Shown here piece by piece: positions 1 to 10,672 of a stretch of DNA of 64,000 bases. The translations under genes were made by a program, and so were the position numbers. The notes under the pieces are model-generated. The model was not told the DNA's origin, did no database searches, and saw nothing but the letters and a program-made list of their open reading frames with translations. Positions within the stretch are counted from its first letter, which is position 1, and each line of letters starts with the position of its first letter. Origin of the DNA: Juglans regia (Eukaryota > Streptophyta > Magnoliopsida > Fagales > Juglandaceae); NCBI RefSeq assembly GCF_001411555.2, contig NC_049904.1, forward strand, positions 27,169,370-27,233,369. Direction: 5' to 3'.

Positions 1-1135
1 AAGCAAAAACACTTTTTTTCCATCTAGCTCACTCCACTTTGACTTTTTACCTTGCTAAGAAATAATAAACAAAGGAAGACATATTTTGCCCTCAAACGTT
101 GAAACTTGTATTATATGGACGAGTCATTCTACTCATAATTCTTATATCATATATTTGTTAAAGAAAAAAAATAAAAAGATAAAAAATAGAAGCAAGAGTA
201 TGGTGTAAGAGATAATGAATAGAATTTTTTTATCTAATCATAACTGTTTCGACCCGTTATTAAGAGTAATAATATTGGATATAATTTTAAAACGAAAAAA
301 TTTCGCATACTCCATTTGAAAAATAGTGAGACTCATTATTAAAAGATATTTTTTTATGTAGATGTTAAATTTGTCTATTTTTTTTCGAAAGAAGTATACA
401 GACTTACTTGCACACCGAAAAATAAAAATTGTATCTAGTATATTCTTTTATTAATATCAACTATCAATCTTTATTAAATATCATCAAGAATATTTACTCA
501 ATATAAGATTTAATAAATCTTTATAAAATGTCACATGAGAGTTTTCACAAAAGAAGGCCAAGCTTCCATAGAGAACTGAGAAACATCTAATTTAGTCTGA
601 ATAACGTACATATACACGTTAAGCATAAGGTTTGTTTTTACAATTTCTATTGTAAACTCATTTCATTTCATTTAATCTAATCATTATAATTTTTTTAAAT
701 TTTTATATAAAATAAAATAAATAATTTAATTTTTTTCCAATCTTAAAATAAAAATAATAATAATAATAATATATTTTAATAATATTTTATTCAACTTTTA
801 ATTTTAATTTCAACTCATCCCGACTTCACTGAAAAAAAGGAATAATTCACCGATAGCATTCTCTTCCTAATCTTTTGTCTGAGACCAGTGACCGGATTAA
901 TTGCGTTTGGATCTACTGGAATTCACCAACCACCAGCAAGATTAGGTGGCCATGAATTGACGATTCACCATTCACTGGCATCAACGCCGTTATTACAAAT
1001 ATATATTTTGCTAAAATATCTCAACTTGCTAGGTTTACTATTTTGACGCCATCCAATATATATGTTGCTCATTTTGTTAGAAGGAATTAATTGAAATAGG
1101 CGATACATTTTTTCTAATGATCATCCATGTATTAT
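1..1135. other. AT-rich intergenic spacer
   Basis: No coding frame of note on either strand. The stretch is AT-rich. At about 650-815 it holds a copy of a dispersed AT-rich repeat (TTTTTATATAAAATAAAATA core, then an AATAATAAT run) that recurs near 11060-11235, 23780-23870 and 29390-29570. At about 300-430 there is a fragment resembling the short MITE family best seen at 30901-31078. The less AT-rich patch at 860-1080 shows nothing I can name. Confidence 0.6.
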
Positions 1136-1144
1136 ATTAAAACA

Positions 1145-1215
1145 ATTCTGCTACAGGTACCCGTCTTCGGGTACCCGTAGCGGAATCGCTGACGTGGCAT
1201 TATATTAAAAAAAAA
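1145..1215 (+). repeat. Left terminal inverted repeat of the MULE
   Basis: Imperfect inverted match to 10594-10663. Shared blocks in order are GCTAC, GTAC, GGTACCC, GTACCCG, ACGTGG and ATTAAAA. An internal palindrome, GGTACCCG..CGGGTACC, lies at 1156-1174. An A-run and a G+C-richer leader follow, which is the probable 5' UTR or promoter side of the transposase gene. Confidence 0.7.
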
Positions 1216-3200
1216 AAAAAAGGGCGGAAAGGCCTCGTTTCAGAGCGCCATTTGATTTGAGAAACCATTTTTGCGAGCTGTGGGTTCATCGTTCTCCATC
1301 TGGATCCGAAACCATTTTGCGCTGAAAGGGAAAATCCGTTCGTCGATCTTCATCGCGTTCAAGTGAGTGCAGTCGAACCCAGAAACCATCTTCTGCTCTG
1401 AGAAAAAGAAAAGCAGGTTCGTCTTCTTCGTCGTGTTGGACCTCTGGTTTCTGGTTTTTTTTTTTTTTCTTCATCTTTGGCATCACCGGCTCCATCACCG
1501 TCAACTGGAACTGGTATTCCTCTTGGGTGTCTGAAGAAACGACACCCAATGATGCACAGTGGGTATGGGCTTGCTCTGTCTCAAGAAATGGTAGTCTGAA
1601 CAGCAGCCGATCTTCTTCTTTCTTTTTATCATAAATAAATAGAACACCTACGGAGATTGAATGTAATGTGGGTATTTGTTATAAATTTTTTTGTCACATT
1701 CCTGGATATGGGTTTTCATATTCATTATTTTTTTGTAGTAGATGTGTTTGTTGTTATGCCATGCTTATGGACGCACAGCCATTAACTTCTTCCTTTTGTC
1801 TGGTTAAGTCTTGTATGATTATTGGTCCTTAGCTTTAATGCTGTAGAATTTCAAGGGACGCAATTCATATTCTAAGTTCACAATGTAATCTGATCACACA
1901 GCCATCAATCATACACGTTGATGAAGCTTGTGTTTTAGTGTTTAGTTTTGTGCTATTTCGAAGAACGGATTATGTATCAAACGAAAACTTTAGAAAAGGA
2001 GTGGGTGATGAAATAGACGTCCTTTTTAGTTTCAGAAGCCTTTCTGCAATGAGATTTTGTATTTGTTTTTTTATCATATTTGGGTGCAGGACTTTTGATT
2101 TGCATCCACTGGATTAAGATCGCTATCATATACTAACTATCTCTGGAAATAATTCGCTATTCCAGAAAACCTTGGCTCTAATATTGATTTGCCCACTGCT
2201 GCTCCACAGAAAAATAAAAGAAAAAAAGAAGCAATGAAGCATTGATGTAACATGTTTTCAGTCTTTGATTTCCATTTTTTTGAGAATAATTCATTTTCCC
2301 CCGTTATGTAACATGTGAGAAATCAAGCTGCAATGGGCTACTTGTTATCACGTACTTTGTTACCATGTTTTTACCCTTTTCCAAACTCATCTTTTGTACT
2401 GAGCTCATTCTTTTCTATGGAATTGATGTTTTAAAGCAACACGTAATGGTCAGTTAAGTGTAAATAAATCCTTTTAGCTAATAGTTTAGCGGGGCTTTAT
2501 GTACTTCCAACTTTATTTTTTTGGAATTAGTTGGTTGTACGATGAATTATTTTTTTGTTTATTATTGGTTGTAAGGCAACAGATTTATTTATTTTGTGTC
2601 ATTTTTCTAATTAAGGATCCTTGATATACAGGCCAAAATGATATGGAATAGGATCTTCTCTACTAACTAGATATGGGGTGTTTTGATCATTTCTCTTGTC
2701 AATTTAATCCTTCTTAAAAACTCAATGACCAAAATACCTCATGTGTTTTTTTTCCTAAATGAATGCTATCCATTTCAAGTTGAATGTAGAGAACAACCCT
2801 ATTCTAATTGTATGCCTTATGAATTTTTTTGTCTTTTATATTCTTCAATCAAATGTTGGTTTCTAAACTTGTTGTCGAGCCAGAAATTTGTTCCTTCCAT
2901 CAGATATTCTTTCCCAATAGTTTCTCTCATGCTAAATATTGTAAGTGTTGGTCTCTTACTTCTCTATTTAATGATAGCAGCCATTATCACTACCAAGGTG
3001 TAATATTAAAAATAATAATGGCAAGCTTAGCTGTCTAGATGGTCCAGCTTAGCATGCAGAAATTTGAATACTATTTGTTCTGTTCTGCATATATGCAAGT
3101 CATAATGATAATGAGAAGATAAAACTTTGAAGTTTTGTGGCTAAGTATTTTTTTTATGAAGTAATTGATTGTGGAATTATGCAGTTAATCTCTTCTCGGC
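1216..3200 (+). other. MULE 5' region before the transposase start codon
   Basis: About 2 kb between the left TIR and the first transposase codon. The 1220-1560 part is less AT-rich and could hold a non-coding first exon. The remainder is T-rich, intron-like sequence. I see no conserved protein here; the short minus-strand frame at 1286-1549 is lysine-rich low complexity and probably chance. Exact TSS and 5' UTR splicing cannot be read from sequence alone. Confidence 0.45.
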
Positions 3201-6200
3201 ATGGGAAAAGGGGATGAATACTCATCTCCTCAAATACCATCTAGCTCAAATCCCCCAACCATTGTATGTTATATTTTTTACAATGTTGCTTTATTTCTGT
3301 GTTGATATTTATTTTCAAAATACATAAATAACTTGTGTAATTATGTTAGGATATACCATCAAGTAACCGGTACTTTGTAGATTACACCAGTCCCGATTAC
3401 TACGGACCACTTCCTGCGGCAATGCCTTTTCCGCCATATCCTGATGACGGGCAATATCCAAGAAACATTCAAGTGGTGATTAAATTGGCTTATTGTTTTT
3501 TTGTTTGTATAAGTTGGCCCTTTTTTTTAGTTTAATGTCATTGATTTGTCAATTTCACATGGCAGAATGTTAGTGACCCGACTCCTCTCATGACTACATA
3601 TTCCGCCACGAGTGAAAGAGTTGATATAGACGAACCATCTAAATGTAGAGAAACTGATATTCCATGTACATCTGAAAGCAAAGAAGATAGACTAAATTCA
3701 GAAGAAACTGAGGATGGGATTGTCGGGACACCACATTTGTCGGATGAAGTTGGTGGTGATCCGATTCAACAGCCAAGTTCGGGAATGGAGTTTAATACTT
3801 TTGAAGAATTAATGGTCTATTATAAGCAGTATGGTAAGAAAAGCGGGTTTGGGGTAATGATAAGAAGGACTGATAAAGGAGATGATGGAACTGTCCGATA
3901 TGTTACTCTTGGTTGTGCTCGTGGTGGGAAGGCTCGGAATAGGACATTGAATGTCGCTAGACCACGTCCAACAGGAAAGACAGAATGTAAGGCAAAGATT
4001 AATGCCTTAAAAGTTGATGGAAAGTTCCGGTTGACAACAGTGAATAATACCCATAACCATGACCTTAGTCCAAATAAGGCTCGCTTCTTTCGATGTAATA
4101 GAGAAGTGAGTGACTCTGTAAAAAGAGTCCTAGATATAAACGATATGGCTGGTATTCGAATGAATAAGAGTTTCGGATCTCTCGTCGTAGGCGCTGGTGG
4201 ATTCGAGAACCTCCCATTTTTAGAAAAGGATTGTCGTAATTATATCGACAAGGCAAGACATCTAAGGCTTGGTAAAGGTGGTGCAGGAGCGCTTCAAGAG
4301 TATTTTTGTAGGATGCAGTACAAAAATCCTGGTTTCTTTGCACTGATGGATTTGGATGATGAGGGGAGGTTAAGGAATGTCTTCTGGGCAGACCCTCGTA
4401 GTAGGGCAGCCTACCAGTACTTCGGTGATGTGGTGACATTCGACACTACATACCTGACGAATAGGTATGGGATGCCCTTCGCACCATTTGTTGGTGTAAA
4501 CCACCATGGGCAATCAATTCTGTTGGGAGCAGGGTTGATTTCCAGTGAGGATACAGAGACTTTTGTTTGGTTATTCCAGACGTGGTTGAAGTGTATGGAT
4601 GGTATCGCTCCAAAAGCTATTATCACCGATCAAGACAAGGCGATGAAAAATGCAATAGCTATTGTTTTTCCTGAAAGCCGACATCGACTGTGTTTGTGGC
4701 ATATACTGAAAAAAGTGCCCGAGAAGTTGTCCTCCTATGCTTCGTACAAAAGTGGGATGAAGAATGCATTGATGAAATGTGTGTATGACACGCATACCAT
4801 TGACGAGTTTGAGAAATCTTGGGATGAGTTAATCGATACGTACCACTTGCATGATAATGTCTGGCTGAAAAGTTTATACACTGAGCGTGAGTATTGGGTG
4901 CCGGCATTCTTGAAGGACTGTTTTTGGGCTGGGATGAGTACAACGCAACGCAGTGAGAGCATGAATGCTTTTTTCGATGGTTACGTTCATGCTAAGACAA
5001 ACTTGAAAGAGTTTGTCGATCAGTTTGATAGTGCGTTGAAAAAAAAAATTGAGAGTGAAAATAACGCGGACTTCCACTCATTTAGCGTTACCATTCCTTG
5101 CATATCTAGATCTCCTCTGGAGAAGAGATTTCAAGAGTTGTACACAAATGCTAAATTTAGGGAAGTTCAGATGCAACTTACCGGCATTATCGATTTGGAT
5201 CCAGAGTTACTTAAGAGGGATGGTGCAGTAAAGACCTATCTGGTAGAGGATGAAGTTCGTGTGGAAGAGTTCAGTAAGTTGGTTACGTTTTCTGTGGACT
5301 TCAATGAGGAAGATGCAGATGCTAAGTGTTCATGTGGTTTATTTCAGATGAGAGGTATACTGTGTCGGCACATTCTCGCTGTATTTAAGTGTAATGGGAG
5401 AAAATCCCTGCCAGAGAAGTACATTTTAGACCGATGGAGGAAGGATATCAAAAGGAGATACACGTTAATCGATAGCAGCTATGATGCAGGGGATCAGCGG
5501 CCAGATGCTTGCAGATATTCTAGTCTATTAAAAGTCTGTTATCAAATGATTACTTATGCAGCGGGTTCAAAAAAACATACTGAGGATGCCACACATAAGT
5601 TACATGCAATGATTGAATTATATAGTGAGAACCAAGAACCTCCATCAATTACCCTCACTGGTTCTAATGTTGGTTGTACTCAAAATGACACACTCACTGT
5701 GGGTAGTTCAAAACAAGTGCTCAGTCCATTGGTTGTCAGAGGGAAAGGCAGACCCCCATCTCTTCGGAGAGCATCCAAGATGGAGAAAAAGATGCGGAAA
5801 CTTAAAGGAAAGACAAAGAAAGCACCAGTAAACCAGAAACGTAAACAGGTGAATATTATTTTAGCTTTAAAAATATATTTGTTTCGGGGCTATTTTATTA
5901 CATGCAAAAACTTACGTTCATTGAATGCTACTTGTTTATTAGAGAGATGGAGGAGATACACCAGTGCCAGACACATGCAGGAATTTATTTGGCCCATCAG
6001 TGTTAGATGTTTCCAATGTTGGTTATGTGCAATTATATTACTTTTGTTATATTTATACTTGAAATGTTATATTTATGTTTTTATTTGATTTTCATGTTTT
6101 TTTTTGTTTGTTTATCTCCAGCTTGTTCAAGACAAATCAGCTGTTGTCATTGATGGAACCCAGATTGGACAAACAGTGGGTGGGAGTCAAGAAAGTGTAA

Positions 6201-6364
6201 TACTTCTTAACTTTTCATATGTCAATAGTAATATTGACATATTTCTAATCTACCATCATGAATCCTTACAGGTTCAATTTGGGTTGGACGGATCACAACC
6301 TGAACAACTTGGATTGGATGATTCACAATTGGTTCAACCGTGGTTGGCGAGCCCAAGGAACTAA
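3201..6364 (+). CDS. MURA/FAR1-type MULE transposase, six coding exons
   Basis: Exons 3201-3263, 3350-3475, 3566-5848, 5943-6017, 6122-6196 and 6272-6364, all joined in phase 0 at GT/AG sites, give a 904-aa protein. The start ATG at 3201 opens MGKGDEYSSPQ. Domain order: an acidic N-terminus; a FAR1-type DNA-binding region (about residues 136-230, with CxAKI and HNHDLSP zinc-binding motifs); a MULE DDE transposase core with the first Asp in FDTTY (about 356), the second in ITDQDKAM (about 418) and the Glu in QRSESMN (about 527); a SWIM zinc finger CSCG..CRHI (about 650); and a basic tail rich in Lys. All catalytic and metal-binding positions that I can check are present, and no stop or frameshift interrupts the 2.3 kb main exon. 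The protein should bind the element's ends in the nucleus and catalyse cut-and-paste transposition. A domesticated FRS gene is the alternative, but the flanking TIRs and target duplication favour a transposon. A 3' UTR intron (about 6371 to 7158) is plausible. Confidence 0.88.
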
Positions 6365-7159
6365 TTCCAGGTACTACGAGCTAAGGATATAGATAAAGTA
6401 ATAAATCATCCGTGTTACAACATCATATGGAATCTGCTTTTGTTAGATTATTGTGTCGGGGTACATTAGTGTGGGGGTTGTCTTTGACCAAACTTGGTAG
6501 ATGACAATAGCTCAAGTGAGTGGCAGTTTTAGTGGCGGTAGTTGCAGTACTACAAAACAATAGAATTTTATAGCATTAAAGTAAGTTTCTTCTATTTTGG
6601 AAATTCTAAAAATATTATAATGGTAGAAAATCATTTTATCTAATTATATATATATATGATTTTACTCTCTTAAAAATATATAACAAAACTCTATATTTAT
6701 TTAATGTTGAAAGATTAGTATTTTATAAATTAAAGTTGAATTTATATTTTAATTATCTATTTTAAGTTAATTAATTAGCTAATAACCTTTCACATGAATT
6801 ACTGTATTACTGATTTTAAAATTTGTAGCTGATAGTATAATAATAAACCACATTTCAAAGTAGAAAGTTCAGCAAAATGTTTATCCCATGACCCAGATGG
6901 CAAGAAAAATTATAAACAAACTTACCATCATGATTTTTAATTATGACCCCGCAATTAGCTAAGCCAGGATTCCTGGCCTTTTCAATTAACTCCATCAATA
7001 CTCAGCTTAAATTTACAGATGGAAGATACCATTTAACTAATATTAAAGGCTTAAACTTTGTACATCTCAAATATATTAATTCCTTTATTTTTATCATGTG
7101 GTTTATCTTCTATATCAATTATATTAATTCCTTTATTTTTATCTTACTTCACATGCAGG

Positions 7160-7780
7160 AAACATTGGGGTTTATTGGTAGAAACATTGGTGAAGGATGT
7201 TCAAGAGCTGGAAATGATGTGATGGATTAGTCATGTTTTTGTTTCTTGGTAGAAACTTTAATTGGGGTTTTTGGAAATCTTGACAAAAGATACAAGATTG
7301 ATGGTAATCTCATGTTGGTTGTTTTTTTGTAAGTTGTACATGTAATTTTTTTGGAAATCTTGACAAAAGATACAAGATTGAATGGTTTTTTGTGTAGTTG
7401 GAACAAATCATAACATTATTTTGAATTATTTTAGTGGGTTGATTATTTTAGTACCTACTGGTATTTTAGTGGGTTGAATTATTTACTGGGTTAGAGAAGT
7501 TAGTACCTACTGGTATGCAGTTACATGTATGCAGTTACACGCATACTTACAGGTATGCAGTTACACGCATACTAAGCCAAAGCTACGGCTTCTTACACGC
7601 AGTTACAGGGCATACACGCATACACGCATGCTAAGCCAAAGCTACGGCTTTGTCCAATTATCCAAAAAAAAATTAAAATCACACGGAGTGTGCTTTGGTT
7701 GGCTCATCCCTTTTGTGTGCAGCTGTCAACTTTGTCCAATTATCCAAAAAAAAAATTAAAATCAAATTAAATATACACTA
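7160..7780. repeat. Short direct repeats between the two convergent MULE genes
   Basis: A ~37-bp unit starting TTTTTGGAAATCTTGACAAA occurs at 7268-7304 and 7347-7384. Further on, a set of short units (ATGCAGTTACACGCATAC, CTAAGCCAAAGCTACGGCTT) is repeated two to four times over 7510-7650, and TTTGTCCAATTATCC followed by an A-run occurs at 7650 and 7732. The stretch lies in the intergenic or 3' end zone where transcripts from the two genes would converge. Confidence 0.7.
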
Positions 7781-8471
7781 TATACAATCAGACTAAAATA
7801 CTCAAGTGTGCCCTAACTCCATAGTCCGAACAATGCTTTGTCGGTTTGAGCGAAACTGGAGTAGTTTTGACTATATCCATTGGGAGAAAATCAGTTGAAG
7901 GATATTGGTTATTTTTCCTCAAAGCATGCACACTGGTGAATCATATAAATCTCCAGTCTGTGACAGTTACAGCAACCATCTACTATTTGGTTACATAAAA
8001 TTTCTGTTTTGACCAAACTTTCATAAGAAAACCACGTAATGTGCAAACTGACATTCTAATCACATAAGAATATCCATGCAATATGCATTCATAGTTGTAA
8101 GAAATTATAGCACAGCAAGTCCATCCTTCAACTCTGCCGCTGCGCTACCACAAACTTATGCATCAACCAAACAATCCAGGCATCCTATGAGCCAAATTTC
8201 CCAACCCAAATTTATTGTGGCCAAGAATATAACATAAATGTCAATAAACAATTACATAAACGGGAACAAAACATAGACTCAAACCAAAATCAACAACTAG
8301 AGTTCAAATAGAATTGCTTAATTTCAGATGCAAGTATGTTTTTGAAGAACATAGGAAAAAAAATGCAATTAGACTATACAATCATACTAAGTTCTAACAT
8401 CACCAACCAACATATAAACAACTTAAATATACATAGCAACTAACTTCTAACACTATTTGTAAGTTTATCAC

Positions 8472-9079
8472 TTATTTACAAGACAAGTAACATGCTACAA
8501 CAAATGCGGCAGCCCAATACATCCGGAGTAGTGTGCGTGAGCGTCTGATTTCAGCTTCGCGTACAATAAGCGCCAACTCCTTCTTCACAACCTCTTCATT
8601 TCTATTGGATAGCGCCATCTCTCTCATCTCGATGTCATCCGCTCTCCTCCGGAGATCAACTTTGCTCTTTTCGATATCGTCAAGTATCTTCTCCAACTCT
8701 TTCTTCGCTCTTAACAGTTCATTGTGAGTTTCTCTTAGATCGGACTTTCTGTATTGATCCTCCTCTACCCACTTAAAATACTTACAATATGGTAATCCCT
8801 AATTATTTTAAACATATTTGAGAAACATGTTAGATGCACATAATATTTAAATTTTTTATTAAACATGAATGTAGTTACCTTTGTGTTGTAGTTAAGACAC
8901 CCTAAGAAGGGTCGTCCTGGATTTCTTGTAGTAGATGAGTATCTTAGTTGGGCTTCAATTTCACAGAAGCATAATAGTTGACCCGAACTTCGTTTACCAG
9001 AAGATGAAGAAAAGTCCGTTGTGGATGATGAGATATTCTTAAACTTAAGGTGAATAAGAAACAAAAGGAAAATGGACAA
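8472..9079 (-). CDS. GRF zinc-finger, coiled-coil, membrane-anchored protein (At4g04775-like), two exons, start unclear
   Basis: On the minus strand an exon ending at 8880 (AACACAAAG/GTAACT) splices in phase 0 to an exon starting at 8795 (AATTAG/GGATTACC). The join rebuilds a GRF-type zinc finger: CFC, then NPGRPFLGC, then GLPYCKYFKW, supplying all four ligands. A strongly charged coiled coil follows (heptads of the RAKKELEKILDDIEKSK type), then a C-terminal hydrophobic helix (MYWAAAFVVACYLSC) ending in the stop near 8472. This GRF / coiled-coil / tail-anchor plan is known from plant proteins of unknown function. No in-frame ATG precedes the finger in this exon: a stop lies just upstream, and an ATC sits at the start of the serine run where ATG would fit. 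The start is therefore either lost or on an upstream exon. It is convergent with the transposase inside one MULE, so a transposition accessory role is possible but unproven. Confidence 0.72.
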
Positions 9080-10492
9080 TCAAGAACTTTGAGAAACTTT
9101 CAGCATCTTCTTTAAAAGACTATCAACTATCAAGACAATTTAAAGTCTCCACACATTTAAACTAAACAAATCTTACTCTCCAAACATTTAATAAGATATT
9201 CTACATGTTGGACCTTAGAAATAATTAAAGTCTTCCTCTTCCCATCATAACCTAGATTCCTTAACCACCAAAACCTAGATTTAATTTGGTATCATTTGCT
9301 CCTATATGTGAGACGAGACAAACAAAGGATGGCATGTTCAAAATCTGAGACATGATATTTTGGTGAATATCAATCACACAATGCTTATGAAAACAGCACA
9401 CAAACCCATCCTAGTAACATTGTAACACGTCTTGCAAAAGAAATTATATAGTCAAGATAAAACACAACTAAGAACAGATGACTGAATTAAATTATTCCTT
9501 GATACTCCTCAATCTAAGTTTGAAAATTTAGTGTATAATTTAAAACCATAATAAAGATATGACATAACATCTATTACTTATCATCCAGAAAAACAATCCT
9601 AGTAACATTGTAACACATGTACAAATAAAGAAATGATTAGTCAAGATAAAAGTCTCAATCTAAGAACAGATGAAAGAGACAGAAAAATTCTGCTCGTACA
9701 TCCATGGCAATATCCAGAAACAGCACACACAATCCTTCACCTCGTCTCGTCCTTTTTCAATCCCCCAATGCTTTCAATGTTTTTGGGATCCAGAACATTT
9801 ATTTCCTTTTTGATTTTCCTACCAAAATAAAGATTATACCTAAGTGAAAATGCCTTCATTTTAGTTTTGTTTTTTTTAGATCAATCATGCCTACTGCTAC
9901 TAAAACTGAAGGAGACAAGATTTCTCAACCACGGTAAATGAACAATCAAGAAATGATATACGAAAAAAAAAAAACAGAGTATTTATATTTTTCTGCTCGA
10001 TTAGGACTAGGGTTTCGAATCTACAAGTATTTCGAAATAATTTGTAATTTCGAGTCTAAATCAAGTGCTATTTCAAAATCCACAAGAATGTCGAGATCTC
10101 CCATTATGGTTAGGGTTAGGGTTCGGGTTAGGGAAAGTTTTAGGGTTAGGGTTTTCAGTTATTCAAGATGAATGTGTACTCACGGATTTGGTGATTTTGG
10201 AAAAATCGAAATCATCTATTAAAAGCTGAAACAAAATTATTGGGAGATTCGGTTGTGGTCATGCGAATAGATAGATGACAATCAAGATGACAAAGAGAGT
10301 ACCTCCCTTTGTGTATCGTCTTCCTGCACGTCGGTGGGGACGTCGCTCAACTGAGCTGAAGAAGATGACCACCCTCCGTGTTTCGTCGTGTTCATTGCTT
10401 GCTTGGGAAGGTTCCCATGTTCCGTGCGGGATTCCATGGGTTTCGTGGCTGAACTGAAACTAGGGGAGGTCGGGAGGTCGTCTTCGGGTTTG
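9080..10492 (-). other. MULE right-hand region, upstream of the GRF gene
   Basis: No convincing protein. It holds a ~85-bp imperfect direct duplication (about 9405-9487 and 9593-9672, sharing ATCCTAGTAACATTGTAACA), an A-run, and the telomere-like block at 10109-10155. It probably supplies the promoter and leader of the minus-strand GRF gene. The patch at 10280-10490 is G+C-richer than its surroundings and may be the leader transcribed from the right TIR. Confidence 0.5.
10109..10155 (-). promoter_or_regulatory. Cluster of telobox motifs (AACCCTAA) in front of the GRF gene
   Basis: On + the block reads as five TTAGGG-type units interrupted by single changes. Read on the minus strand, the strand of the downstream GRF gene, it is a cluster of AAACCCTAA/AACCCTAACC boxes. 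Teloboxes are known promoter elements of plant ribosomal-protein and cell-cycle genes, bound by Myb/TRB-type telomere-repeat proteins. Position and strand fit a promoter role; a plain interstitial telomeric scrap is the alternative. Confidence 0.5.
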
Positions 10493-10552
10493 AAACGGCT
10501 TTGTCGCCTCGATGGTCTTGCCAAACGGCTTTGTCGCCTCGATGGTCTTGCC
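10493..10552 (+). repeat. Perfect 30-bp tandem duplication next to the right TIR
   Basis: The unit beginning AAACGGCTTTGTCGCCTCGA occurs twice head to tail with no mismatch (10493-10522, 10523-10552). It is G+C-richer than its surroundings and lies about 50 bp inside the MULE right TIR, where subterminal transposase-binding repeats are often found. Confidence 0.85.
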
Positions 10553-10593
10553 AATTTGAACGAGCGTGAAGGATTATTAAAACGAAACCGCAC

Positions 10594-10663
10594 CGTTTTA
10601 ATAATCCCACGTGGACTCCCGGGTACGCGGTGGGTACCCCCCCCGTGTACAAGTAGCATTTTT
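10594..10663 (-). repeat. Right terminal inverted repeat of the MULE
   Basis: Inverted imperfect match to 1145-1215. It includes CACGTGG, a GTACGCGGTGGGTACC block and the terminal GTACAAGTAGCATTTTT. A run of eight C residues lies at 10637-10644. The 9-bp target copy GTTAAAACA follows directly. Confidence 0.7.
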
Positions 10664-10672
10664 GTTAAAACA

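Larger units (their letters stand above)
1145..10663 (+). mobile_element. Mutator-like element (MULE), FAR1/MURA type, ~9.5 kb
   Basis: The left end reads ATTCTGCTACAGGTACCCG and the right end, reverse-complemented, AAAAATGCTACTTGTACACG. Both continue through a GGTACCC..GTACCCG block to a (G/C)ACGTGG..ATTAAAA motif, so the two ends form imperfect terminal inverted repeats about 70 bp long. The flanks are ATTAAAACA (1136-1144) and GTTAAAACA (10664-10672), a 9-bp target duplication with one mismatch; 8-11 bp (usually 9) is typical of MULEs. Inside are a MURA/FAR1 transposase on + and a GRF zinc-finger gene on -, transcribed towards each other, with a repeat-rich stretch between them. The end assignment may be off by 1-2 bp. 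Seen: ends, target duplication, genes. Inferred: a single element, possibly recently active because the transposase frame is open. Confidence 0.82.

Noticed and set aside
1286..1549. 87-aa minus-strand frame near the MULE left end
   Set aside because: Lys-run low complexity, no domain, in the probable leader of the transposase gene.
3201..6364. Reading the transposase as a domesticated FAR1-related (FRS) host gene
   Set aside because: The surrounding TIRs, 9-bp target duplication and partner gene indicate a transposon; host FRS genes lack these.
10109..10155. Telomere or chromosome end
   Set aside because: Only about five degenerate units with unique DNA on both sides; too short for a telomere.
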